This document shows positions 1-5,610 of a DNA stretch of 13,910 bases, one piece after another; position 1 is the first letter of the stretch, and the number at the start of each line of letters is the position of its first letter. A program made the position numbers and the translations under genes. The DNA comes from JAEUNJ01 sp052035955 (GTDB taxonomy: Bacteria; Pseudomonadota; Gammaproteobacteria; Burkholderiales; Rhodocyclaceae): positions 1-13,910 of the forward strand of contig JBPOHD010000124.1 of the NCBI GenBank assembly GCA_052035955.1, given 5' to 3'. The notes under the pieces were generated by a model that was not told where the DNA came from, searched no databases, and saw nothing but the letters and a program-made list of their open reading frames with translations.

Positions 1-70
1 TGCCGGCCGCGGCGAGCGCCAGGACCAGGAGTCCCGCGACGCCGTAACCGAGGAATTTGAGGGTTTTCAT
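1..70 (-). CDS. 5' end of a membrane-anchored or exported protein (partial)
   Basis: Only the first 23 codons are in the window. They read MKTLKFLGYGVAGLLVLALA followed by AAG, a short positive N-terminus and then a hydrophobic stretch, which is a signal anchor or signal peptide. A GGAG Shine-Dalgarno-like sequence lies about 7 bases upstream of the ATG (bases 68-70, reverse strand). The start resembles AsmA-family envelope proteins of betaproteobacteria, but this is an impression from 23 residues and no domain is visible. The gene lies downstream of, and in the same direction as, the small secreted protein at 250-615, but a strong terminator separates them, so it probably has its own promoter in 71-168. 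No convincing promoter was seen there. Confidence 0.6.
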   Translation of the reverse strand, partial: MKTLKFLGYGVAGLLVLALAAAG

Positions 71-168
71 GCCGGCTCCAGTGCTTGGGGGCGAGGCTTG
101 CGCGAAGGCCGCCAAGGGTAGCAGAACCGCAAGGCTCCCACGGTCCCGGCCGCGCAGGCCGCACCGGC

Positions 169-194
169 AAAAAAAAAGGCACCGCCAGGGTGCC
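169..194 (-). terminator. Rho-independent terminator of the 250-615 gene
   Basis: Read on the reverse strand, GGCACC-CTGGC-GGTGCC (194-178) forms a perfect 6-bp stem with a 5-base loop, followed directly by nine T residues (177-169). It lies about 55 bases after the stop codon of the small secreted protein and before the partial gene at 1-70. This is a textbook intrinsic terminator. Confidence 0.9.
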
Positions 195-204
195 GTGGGA
201 CTGG

Positions 205-235
205 GCCGGGCGCCGGAAAGGAATCGGCGCCCGGC
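205..235. repeat. Perfect inverted repeat between stop codon and terminator
   Basis: GCCGGGCGCCG (205-215) and CGGCGCCCGGC (225-235) are exact reverse complements separated by 9 bases. The hairpin lies between the stop codon of the 250-615 gene and its intrinsic terminator. It has no T-tract of its own, so it is more likely an mRNA 3'-end stabilising structure, or an aid to termination, than a second terminator. Confidence 0.75.
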
Positions 236-249
236 TGAAAGCGGGGGGC

Positions 250-615
250 TCAGCGGCGGCCGAGCCTCGTCGGCGTGGCCGTCAGGGCCGCCGGCAGGCC
301 GGCGAGGATCACGCGGCAATCGGCGGTCCGGTAGCACATCGCGGCATCGGCCAGTTGGCGCAGCATTTCGCCATCGCTGGCCGGCGACCACAGGGGGACC
401 GTGTAGGCCCGACGGGCGTCGAGGGGGAAGGCGGTGCCGTTGATGGCGGCCGTGGCCCCGGTGTCCGCGGCGGCCGCCGGCAGTGCCTCCTCGTCCGCCA
501 CGCAGTGCAGGTTCACCCAATCGCGATCCAGGCCGCAAATCCACGTCGTCTCCGCGCGGACGTTGCCCATCAGGGCGGCGAGAACGGTGGCGACGAGCAA
601 GGAACGGGAGCGCAT
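250..615 (-). CDS. Small secreted four-cysteine protein, function unknown
   Basis: A 121-residue protein that I do not recognise. Residues 1-21 form a signal peptide (Arg-rich start, hydrophobic LLVATVLAAL, probable cleavage after VRA). The mature part of about 100 residues has four cysteines (27, 38, 94 and 100), with the last two in the compact motif CYRTADC, suggesting two disulfides in the periplasm. The AGAGGAAA ribosome binding site and the near-consensus promoter at 656-684 support the start. A terminator follows. It is divergently transcribed from the XRE/S24-like repressor at 800-1471, and operator-like palindromes lie in the shared region, so the repressor may control it. No enzymatic motif is visible. 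Confidence 0.75.
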   Translation of the reverse strand: MRSRSLLVATVLAALMGNVRAETTWICGLDRDWVNLHCVADEEALPAAAADTGATAAINGTAFPLDARRAYTVPLWSPASDGEMLRQLADAAMCYRTADCRVILAGLPAALTATPTRLGRR

Positions 616-655
616 GATTTCCTCTGGTTGTCAGTTTTCTTTATCTGATGGTTGA

Positions 656-684
656 TTTATAACCCTGAGGTTTTCGGTTGTCAA
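656..684 (-). promoter_or_regulatory. Sigma70-type promoter for the small secreted protein
   Basis: On the reverse strand, TTGACA (684-679) is followed by a 17-base spacer and TATAAA (661-656), about 40 bases before the start codon. This is a perfect -35 box and a five-of-six -10 box in a locally AT-rich stretch. The -35 box lies inside the palindrome GGTTG-T-CAACC (676-686). A second GGTTGTCA occurs at 626-633, downstream of the -10 box, so a repressor could bind both positions. Confidence 0.75.
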
Positions 685-686
685 CC
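676..686. promoter_or_regulatory. Operator-like palindrome over the -35 box
   Basis: GGTTG-T-CAACC is a perfect 5-bp dyad around one central base and overlaps the -35 hexamer of the leftward promoter. The direct repeat GGTTGTCA recurs 50 bases away at 626-633. The position is typical of a repressor site. The obvious candidate binder is the divergent XRE-family regulator at 800-1471. Binding itself is an inference. Confidence 0.45.
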
Positions 687-743
687 TGTAGTTTTAATAG
701 AATCGCGGTGGGCGTTTTTCGTCCCGTTGGGTAATCTTTTGGT

Positions 744-772
744 TTGAGATTTCGACGGATTTCCCGTAGGAT
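744..772 (+). promoter_or_regulatory. Probable promoter of the XRE/S24-like regulator
   Basis: TTGAGA (744-749), a 17-base spacer and TAGGAT (767-772) match the sigma70 pattern and would start transcription near 779-780, about 20 bases before the ATG at 800. The resulting leader would be very short and would begin just before the ACTACC/GGTAGT palindrome. Confidence 0.55.
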
Positions 773-783
773 TGGCACACTTA

Positions 784-798
784 ACTACCGGTGGTAGT
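784..798. promoter_or_regulatory. Palindrome at the regulator's start codon
   Basis: ACTACC-GGT-GGTAGT is a perfect 6-bp inverted repeat ending one base before the ATG at 800. It contains the GGTGG that would serve as the Shine-Dalgarno. As RNA it would fold into a hairpin over the ribosome binding site. As DNA it is placed for autorepression just downstream of the predicted transcription start. Confidence 0.5.
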
Positions 799-799
799 C

Positions 800-1471
800 A
801 TGGGCGATATCTTCCGTTCTGCCTTCTCCGCCAATTTCAATCGTGCCCTCGACCGCGCGGGGATCGCCCCCTCCGGCCAGGGGCGCGTTTCCGCCGTGGC
901 CAACCTGTTCGGGATCTCCAAGCCGGCTGCCCAGAAATGGCTGACCGGGGCGGCCCTGCCCGAGATGGCCCGCTTTCCGGACATCATGGATCGCCTGGGC
1001 GTCACCGCCGACGAATTGATCACCGGCCGGTTCACATCGGCGGAGGGCGCTTTGGCCGGCGACCAGGTCTCGGTCGGCGTGGAGCTCGAGAACGGCGAGA
1101 CCGCCATTGCGCGGTTTCCCGCCCGGGCCCTGGAGTCGGCCCGGCTTCCCGCCAACGTGGCCTTCCTGCGCATCGTCTCCAACGAGATGGAGCCCTACGT
1201 CTGCGCCGGCGACTTCGTGCTCTACTGCCCGGGAAAGCGCGAACTGGAGGAGGGCGGGGTGTATGTGCTCTCGCTCGAGGAGAAGCGGGTCGTCCGGCGC
1301 CTGCAACAGACGCTGTCGCAAACCATCCGAATTATCTGCGACAACCGAAGGTTTCCGTCCGAGGAAGTGCCCCTGTCGGCGATCGACGCCGCCCAGGGGT
1401 CGTCGCCCGACGGCTCCACGTCGATACGCATCGAAGGGCTCGTGGTCGGGCGCCTGCTGGTCTACCGCTGA
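800..1471 (+). CDS. XRE-family repressor with degenerate S24/LexA-like C-terminal domain
   Basis: A 223-residue CI/LexA-type regulator. Residues 29-56 form a helix-turn-helix (VANLFGISKPAAQKWLTG), typical of phage C2/CI-like repressors. The C-terminal half (about 100-223) has the S24 peptidase fold signature, FLRIVSNEMEPYVCAGDFVL. The catalytic Ser expected before MEP is Glu129 (NEMEP), and the Lys expected in the VKRL strand is Arg166 (VVRRLQ). It therefore should not self-cleave and probably uses this domain for dimerisation or ligand sensing. ATG 800 is chosen over GTG 791 because the palindrome and the short leader fit it better, but GTG (226 residues) remains possible. It is divergent from the secreted protein at 250-615. 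No phage genes are nearby, so a chromosomal regulator is likelier than a prophage remnant. Confidence 0.85.
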   Translation: MGDIFRSAFSANFNRALDRAGIAPSGQGRVSAVANLFGISKPAAQKWLTGAALPEMARFPDIMDRLGVTADELITGRFTSAEGALAGDQVSVGVELENGETAIARFPARALESARLPANVAFLRIVSNEMEPYVCAGDFVLYCPGKRELEEGGVYVLSLEEKRVVRRLQQTLSQTIRIICDNRRFPSEEVPLSAIDAAQGSSPDGSTSIRIEGLVVGRLLVYR

Positions 1472-1682
1472 CGCCGCGGCGCCGGCGTCGTTGTCGCCCC
1501 CCCGGCCTTCGCTCCGTCGGGAAGCGGCGGCAACCAGGCGGTTCGGCCAAATTCCATTGGCATTGACGTGCCGCCCCGCCGCGCGGGGTCGCATCGCCAG
1601 CTATGGCGATTGGATTCGCGGCCGGATTTTCTGTAAAGTCCCCGTTCCGCATCGGAACGATTCCACCCAGGAGACCCAATTC
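1472..1682. other. Intergenic region with two small dyads
   Basis: There is no gene in these 211 bases. Two perfect dyads are visible: CCCCGC-CGC-GCGGGG (1574-1588) and ATCGCCA-GCTA-TGGCGAT (1593-1610). Neither is followed by a T-tract. The second ends at a weak TTGGAT (1610-1615) that, with TGTAAA (1632-1637, 16-base spacer), could be the promoter of the downstream secreted protein. In that case the dyad would be an operator-like site abutting the -35 box. Confidence 0.35.
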
Positions 1683-2252
1683 ATGTCCATCCGCTCAGCC
1701 CTGTTGTTGCCCGCCGCCCTGCTGGCCTCCGCCGCCTTCGCCCAGACCGGCGGCATAGGCGCCCTGAAGATCGACCCGTCCACCGTCAAGGTCGGGCAGG
1801 AGGTGAAGGTCACCGTGTCGGCGGAAGGCGAGGCGCCGGCGTTCTGCGGGCTGCGCATCGAGTTCGGCGACGGCGACAGCCGCGACATCAAGATCGACGG
1901 CAAGGAAATGAAGTTCCCCGTCACCGTCACCAAGGTCTATTCCAAGCCCGCCACCATCGAGGCCAAGGCCCTCGGCAAGAAGGTCACCACCCACCTGCCC
2001 TGCCCGGGCCAGGCCACCGCCACGGTCACCATCCAGGCCGCCGCGCCGGCCGCGGCGGAGAAGCCCGCCGGCCCGGCCTGCCCGGAGGGTTACGCCATGA
2101 AGGGCAAGGTCGGCAAGGCCGGCGATTTCACCTGCGCCGCCGGAAAGGGCGCCAAGAAGCCCGAGAAGGTCCTCGAATGCAAGGACGGCCTGGAGTACTT
2201 CCAGACCAAGTCCAGCCTCGGCTGCCGCAAGGTCAAGGCTGCGAAGAAGTGA
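1683..2252 (+). CDS. Secreted PKD-like protein with a six-cysteine pattern
   Basis: A 189-residue exported protein. Residues 1-20 are a clean signal peptide cleaved after AFA. Residues about 25-118 look like an immunoglobulin/PKD-type beta-sandwich, with the PKD-like FGDGDS turn (61-66) and a late VTKVYSKP strand. A proline/alanine linker (119-132) leads to a Lys-rich tail with two C-to-C loops, CPEG...C (133-151) and CKDG...C (166-181), which look like a degenerate repeat of each other. All six cysteines (55, 107, 133, 151, 166, 181) are in the mature protein, so three periplasmic disulfides are likely. AGGAGA lies 8 bases before the ATG. It precedes mscL by 56 bases on the same strand, with a hairpin (2259-2280) between. 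The function is unknown; a binding or structural role is only a guess. Confidence 0.75.
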   Translation: MSIRSALLLPAALLASAAFAQTGGIGALKIDPSTVKVGQEVKVTVSAEGEAPAFCGLRIEFGDGDSRDIKIDGKEMKFPVTVTKVYSKPATIEAKALGKKVTTHLPCPGQATATVTIQAAAPAAAEKPAGPACPEGYAMKGKVGKAGDFTCAAGKGAKKPEKVLECKDGLEYFQTKSSLGCRKVKAAKK

Positions 2253-2258
2253 TGACCG

Positions 2259-2280
2259 GGGCCCGGTTCCGGCCGGGCCC
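2259..2280. repeat. GC hairpin between the PKD-like gene and mscL
   Basis: GGGCCCGG (2259-2266) and CCGGGCCC (2273-2280) form a perfect 8-bp stem with a 6-base loop, starting a few bases after the upstream stop codon. There is no T-tract, so termination would be partial at best. mscL may be read through from upstream or may have its own promoter; none was recognised in the 28 bases before its ribosome binding site. Confidence 0.55.
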
Positions 2281-2308
2281 GTGATCCAGGAAAAGGGAGA
2301 TACGACTC

Positions 2309-2740
2309 ATGGCAGGCATTCTTCAGGAGTTCCGCGAGTTCGCGGTCAAGGGCAATGTCGTCGACCTCGCCGTCGGCGTGATCATAGGTGGCGCCTTCGG
2401 CAAGATCGTCGACTCCATCGTCGGCGACCTCATCATGCCCGTCGTCGGGCGGATCCTCGGCGGGCTGGACTTCTCCAACTACTTCATTCCCCTCAAGGAG
2501 GTGCCGGCCGGCGTCGTCATGACGCTGGCCGAGGTCAAGAAGGCGGGCATTCCGGTGTTCGCCTGGGGCAGCTTCCTGACCATCCTCATCAACTTCATCA
2601 TCCTGGCCTACATCATCTTCATGATGGTGAAGCAGATCAACCGCCTGAAGCGGGAAGCCCCGGCCGAACCGGCGGCCCCCGCCCCGACGCCGGAGGATGT
2701 CCTCCTGCTGCGGGAGATCCGTGATTCGCTGAAGAAGTAG
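2309..2740 (+). CDS. mscL: Large-conductance mechanosensitive channel MscL
   Basis: A 143-residue inner-membrane protein forming the homopentameric osmotic release valve that opens under membrane tension during hypo-osmotic shock. It has the family layout: an amphipathic N-terminal helix (MAGILQEFREFAVKGNVVDL), TM1 at about 16-46 with the tightly packed pore segment AVGVIIGGAFGKIV, a periplasmic loop with FIPLKEVPAG, TM2 at about 80-107, and a charged cytoplasmic bundle ending LLLREIRDSLKK. Length and motifs match the family. AAGGGAGA lies 8 bases before the ATG. A strong terminator follows. Nothing looks unusual. Confidence 0.97.
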   Translation: MAGILQEFREFAVKGNVVDLAVGVIIGGAFGKIVDSIVGDLIMPVVGRILGGLDFSNYFIPLKEVPAGVVMTLAEVKKAGIPVFAWGSFLTILINFIILAYIIFMMVKQINRLKREAPAEPAAPAPTPEDVLLLREIRDSLKK

Positions 2741-2757
2741 GCGGGACCGATCCTGCG

Positions 2758-2790
2758 AGGCCCCGGCCGGTGACGGCCGGGGCCTCTTTC
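2758..2790 (+). terminator. Intrinsic terminator after mscL
   Basis: AGGCCCCGGCCG (2758-2769), loop GTGA, then CGGCCGGGGCCT (2774-2785) form a perfect 12-bp stem followed by the T-rich CTTTCGTT. It starts 17 bases after the mscL stop codon. Confidence 0.88.
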
Positions 2791-2846
2791 GTTCACCGGC
2801 CCCGTGGGCCGCGCATGCGATGGCGGAGGCATGGGTGCCGGCGGGG

Positions 2847-2943
2847 CAGGGAGGACGGGGTTCCGCTTCCCTCCATGTCCCCCGGGCCGGGCCAGCCCGG
2901 CCCTCCTCCTTCACTTGCGGGAAGCGGAACCCCGCCCTCCCTG
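2847..2943. repeat. Large nested inverted repeat
   Basis: Arms of 25 bases (2847-2871 and 2919-2943) are complementary except for one A/G position. The shared core includes GGGGTTCCGCTTCCC. The 47-base loop holds a second perfect 9-bp hairpin, GGGCCGGGC-CA-GCCCGGCCC (2884-2903). The element sits in the convergent space between mscL and the leftward hydrolase, ending 9 bases from the latter's stop codon. It may act as a bidirectional transcription barrier or be a short dispersed palindromic element. No second copy was seen in this window, and it contains no convincing gene. Confidence 0.8.
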
Positions 2944-2952
2944 GCGGAGCGC

Positions 2953-3591
2953 CTACGTCCCCAGGCCCACGAACGGGTTCGACATCCGCTCCTCCCCGAA
3001 GGTCGAGGTCGGACCGTGGCCGGGAATGAAGGTGACGTCGTCGCCGAGGGGGAAGAGGCGCTCGCGGATGGCATTGATCAGGGCCTGGTAGTCCCCCCGC
3101 GGGAAATCGGTGCGGCCGATGGAGCCGGCGAACAGCACGTCGCCGACGATGGCCAGCCTGGCCTCCGGCTGGTAGAAGACCACGTGGCCGGGCGTATGGC
3201 CGGGAGCGTGGACCACCTCGAACCCGATGCCCCCCACCTGGACCCGGTCGCCCCCTTCCAGCCAGCGGTCCGGAACGAAGGCGCGGGCCCCGGGCAGGCC
3301 GAACATGCGGCTCTGGGTCGGCAGCTGCTCGATCCAGAACGCATCGTCCGCATGGGGACCCTCGATCGGCACGCCCAGGCGCTCGGCCAGCTCGGCCGTC
3401 GCCCCGGCGTGGTCGATGTGGCCGTGGGTCAGCAGGATCTTCTCGATCCGGACGCCCCGCCGCCGGGCTTCGGCCAGGATGCGGTCCAGGTCGCCGCCCG
3501 GGTCCACCACGGCGCCGGCCATGGTCGTCTCGTCCCAGAGCAGGGTCGCGTTCTGGGCGAAGGCGGTCACGGGAATCATCACGTACTGCAT
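2953..3591 (-). CDS. Metallo-beta-lactamase-fold hydrolase (glyoxalase II-like, YcbL type)
   Basis: A 212-residue cytoplasmic metallohydrolase. It carries the complete MBL metal ligand set: THGHIDH (His56, His58, Asp60, His61), GHTPGH (His132), GDVLF (Asp151) and PGHGPTS (His192). The N-terminus MQYVMIPVTAFAQNA is typical of the short YcbL-type hydroxyacylglutathione-hydrolase-like proteins, which lack the C-terminal glutathione-binding domain of true GloB. A thioester hydrolase role is therefore likely, but the substrate is uncertain. The ATG lies 8 bases after the stop codon of the MarR gene, with AGGAAGAG inside the end of that gene as a possible ribosome binding site, so the two are co-transcribed. 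The context next to an aromatic hydroxylase could mean a role in clearing thioesters or reactive by-products; this is inference. Confidence 0.9.
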   Translation of the reverse strand: MQYVMIPVTAFAQNATLLWDETTMAGAVVDPGGDLDRILAEARRRGVRIEKILLTHGHIDHAGATAELAERLGVPIEGPHADDAFWIEQLPTQSRMFGLPGARAFVPDRWLEGGDRVQVGGIGFEVVHAPGHTPGHVVFYQPEARLAIVGDVLFAGSIGRTDFPRGDYQALINAIRERLFPLGDDVTFIPGHGPTSTFGEERMSNPFVGLGT

Positions 3592-3599
3592 CTTTGTTC

Positions 3600-4115
3600 T
3601 CACTCTTCCTTGTCGTTGGGGGGGCGGTGGCGCAGGGGGGCCCGGCTGAATTCGTTGTTGGCGGTGGCGATGCGTTCCAGGCAGTCGATGAAGCGTCCGC
3701 GCTCGGCCGGGGAGAGGGGGGCCAGGATGCGCTCCTGCACCCGCTGCACCGGCACCTCCAGCCGGTCCAGCAGCCGGGCGCCCCGGGTGCTCAACTGGAG
3801 CAGGCGCACCCGCCGGTCGTCCGGGTTGTCGCCGCGCTCGAGCAGGCCGCGGGCCTCCAGTCGGCCGACGACTTCGCCCGTGGTGCTGCGGTTGAGCGCT
3901 GCGTAGCCGGCCAACGTGATCTGGTCCATGCTGCCGTACTCGCGCAGCAGGGACAGGACCGCGAACTGGATCGGCGTCACGTCCTGGTCGGCGCATTCCT
4001 CGAGGAAGAGGGCCACCGAGATCTGGTGGCAGCGGCGGATCAGGTGGCCGGGCAGCCCGTGCAGCGCGGCATCCCCGGACGGCGCGGCCTCTTGCTTGGC
4101 GGTTTTCGGACTCAA
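3600..4115 (-). CDS. MarR-family transcriptional regulator (TTG start)
   Basis: A 171-residue winged-helix repressor. Dimerisation helices lie at both ends. The central wHTH (about 47-110) includes TPIQFAVLSLL, the recognition helix NRSTTGEVVGRLEARG and the wing DNPDDRRVRLLQLS, whose DRR is the MarR hallmark. TTG at 4115-4113 is chosen because AGGGGAG lies 6 bases upstream and the length is then normal for the family. The frame stays open to a GTG at 4265, but that 50-residue extension is Arg/Pro-rich and would overlap the promoter. The gene is divergent from the flavin hydroxylase across a large palindrome, the classic arrangement for a MarR protein that is released by an aromatic acid. It probably represses the hydroxylase and itself. 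Confidence 0.9.
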   Translation of the reverse strand: MSPKTAKQEAAPSGDAALHGLPGHLIRRCHQISVALFLEECADQDVTPIQFAVLSLLREYGSMDQITLAGYAALNRSTTGEVVGRLEARGLLERGDNPDDRRVRLLQLSTRGARLLDRLEVPVQRVQERILAPLSPAERGRFIDCLERIATANNEFSRAPLRHRPPNDKEE

Positions 4116-4253
4116 ACGGCACTCCCCTGAAGGCGGCGGCAGGGCGGACCGCCGTCCATAAGCCGGCGATGATACTGCCGAATGGCCCCTCGCCGGCGTC
4201 GGCCTTCTCCCCCGTCCCGGTCGCCGGCGAAGGCGGAAAACTTCAAATCTATA

Positions 4254-4281
4254 TTGACAGCACACTGACGGTCTGTATACT
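4254..4281 (+). promoter_or_regulatory. Promoter of the flavin hydroxylase
   Basis: TTGACA (4254-4259), a 16-base spacer and TATACT (4276-4281) form a near-perfect sigma70 promoter. Transcription would start near 4288, leaving a leader of about 70 bases. The whole promoter is embedded in the 4256-4299 palindrome, so an operator-bound regulator would block it. Confidence 0.8.
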
Positions 4282-4299
4282 GATCGTCAGTGTGCTGTC
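4256..4299. promoter_or_regulatory. Perfect 15-bp-arm palindrome, probable MarR operator
   Basis: GACAGCACACTGACG (4256-4270) and CGTCAGTGTGCTGTC (4285-4299) are exact reverse complements around a 14-base centre. The span of 44 bp is longer than a usual single MarR site, so two dimers or two overlapping operators may bind. It covers both divergent promoters. Confidence 0.8.
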
Positions 4300-4301
4300 G
4301 A
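4274..4301 (-). promoter_or_regulatory. Mirror-image promoter of the marR-hydrolase operon
   Basis: On the reverse strand, TCGACA (4301-4296), a 16-base spacer and TATACA (4279-4274) mirror the forward promoter. The two -10 boxes overlap in the same TATA, so polymerase can use only one direction at a time. Confidence 0.6.
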
Positions 4302-4360
4302 AAATCCGGTGCTGCCACGAGGGCGGCGGCGGTCCCCTGAACCGAAAAGAGGAGAACACG

Positions 4361-5563
4361 ATGAGTCAAGACAACGGGCTGCCCTTCATCATCGCCGGCG
4401 GCGGCATCGGCGGCATGGCCGCCGCCATCGGCCTGTCCCGGGCCGGCTACAAGGTCGTCGTCCTGGAGCGGGCCAGGGAGTTCGGCGAGATCGGCGCCGG
4501 CATCCAGCTCGGCCCCAATGCCTTCCACGCCCTGAAGGTCCTGGGCGTCGCCGAGAAGACCCTCGAGAACGCCGTATATATCGACCAGCTGGTCATGATG
4601 GACGGCGTCACCGGCGACCGGGTTGCCGCCATCGAGCTGGGCGATGCCTTCCAGAAGTTCTTCAAGAACCCCTACGCCGTGATCCACCGGGCCGACCTCC
4701 ACGGCGCCATGCTGTCCGTGAACCAGAAGGACCCCAACATCAGCCTGCTGGCCGACCACGAGGTGGTCGGCTTTTCCCAGGCCGACGGCGTCGTCGAGGT
4801 GAACACCGCCGGCGGCAAGACCTTCAAGGGCTGCGCCCTGCTCGGCGCCGACGGCGTCCGCTCGAAGATCCGCGAGCAGGTGGTCGGCGACGGCGGTCCC
4901 AAGATTTCCGGCCACGTGGCCTACCGGGCCGTCCTGCCCATCGAGGAGATGCCCGAGGCCCTGCGCTGGAACGCCGCCGCCCTCTGGGCCGGCCCCAAGT
5001 GCCACTTCGTCCATTACCCCCTGCGCGGCTGGAAGCTATTCAACATCGTCGCCACCTTCCACAGCGACAAATACACCACCGAGCGCCACAACGAGCCCGG
5101 CGACGCGGCCGAGCTGATGGCCCACTTCCAGCACCTGCCGCCCCTGCCCAAGTCCATCCTCGAGAAGTCCGACGGCTGGCGGCGCTGGGTCCTCGGCGAC
5201 CGGGACCCGGTGCCCAACTGGACCCAGGGCAACGTCACCCTGCTCGGCGACGCCGCCCACCCGACCCACCAGTACTTCGCCCAGGGCGCGGTCATGGCCC
5301 TCGAGGACGCCGTCGAGCTGATGCGCCAGATGCAGGCCGCCAAGGCTTCCGGCGCCGACTTCAACCGCGCCTTCATCGCCTACCAGGACAAGCGGATCAC
5401 CCGCACCGCCCGCATCGTCCTCTCCTCCCGGGCCATCGGCCAGTACTTCTACCACCCGGGCGGCGTCGAGCGCCTGGTGCGCAACCAGATCCTCGGCAGC
5501 AAGAGCCAGGACGACTTCCACCGCAGCCTGGACTGGATCTACGGCTACGGCCGGGAAGACTGA
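4361..5563 (+). CDS. FAD-dependent aromatic hydroxylase, likely 3-hydroxybenzoate 6-hydroxylase type
   Basis: A 400-residue group A flavoprotein monooxygenase that uses NAD(P)H and O2 to hydroxylate an aromatic acid. The N-terminal Rossmann motif IIAGGGIGG (Gly13-Gly18) is followed by Glu36 of VVVLERA for FAD ribose binding. The GADGVRSKIR motif has Asp164-Gly165. The second FAD motif is LLGDAAHPTHQYFAQGAVMALEDAV, with Asp297. Segments such as EIGAGIQLGPNAFHAL and the QYFAQGA stretch are most like 3-hydroxybenzoate 6-hydroxylases (product gentisate), but salicylate 1-hydroxylase and related enzymes share much of this, so the substrate is not certain. GAGGAG lies 7 bases before the ATG. It is divergent from and probably controlled by the MarR protein at 3600-4115. 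Gentisate ring-cleavage genes are not in the window. Confidence 0.85.
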   Translation: MSQDNGLPFIIAGGGIGGMAAAIGLSRAGYKVVVLERAREFGEIGAGIQLGPNAFHALKVLGVAEKTLENAVYIDQLVMMDGVTGDRVAAIELGDAFQKFFKNPYAVIHRADLHGAMLSVNQKDPNISLLADHEVVGFSQADGVVEVNTAGGKTFKGCALLGADGVRSKIREQVVGDGGPKISGHVAYRAVLPIEEMPEALRWNAAALWAGPKCHFVHYPLRGWKLFNIVATFHSDKYTTERHNEPGDAAELMAHFQHLPPLPKSILEKSDGWRRWVLGDRDPVPNWTQGNVTLLGDAAHPTHQYFAQGAVMALEDAVELMRQMQAAKASGADFNRAFIAYQDKRITRTARIVLSSRAIGQYFYHPGGVERLVRNQILGSKSQDDFHRSLDWIYGYGRED

Positions 5564-5579
5564 GCCCGGCCGGCCCGGG

Positions 5580-5608
5580 CGGCCCGCGCCGTCGGGCCGT
5601 CCGGTTTT
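5580..5608 (+). terminator. Possible terminator after the hydroxylase
   Basis: CGGCCCG (5580-5586), a 6-base loop and CGGGCCG (5593-5599) form a 7-bp stem followed by TCCGGTTTT. The T-tract is short and offset, so this is a moderate candidate, 16 bases after the stop codon. Confidence 0.5.
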
Positions 5609-5610
5609 CC

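Noticed and set aside
57..655. Rightward frames over the small secreted protein
   Set aside because: The leftward gene has a signal peptide, ribosome binding site, promoter and terminator; the rightward frames are Arg/Gly-rich shadows.
2953..4122. A single 389-residue frame extending the hydrolase N-terminus across the MarR gene
   Set aside because: The extra N-terminus is a low-complexity Arg/Pro/Ala sequence antagonistic to the MarR frame, and the hydrolase has a family-typical start at 3591.
4116..4265. N-terminal extension of MarR to a GTG at 4265
   Set aside because: It would start inside the operator and promoter, lacks a ribosome binding site, and adds a non-conserved Arg/Pro-rich stretch. 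The TTG at 4115 has AGGGGAG at the right distance.
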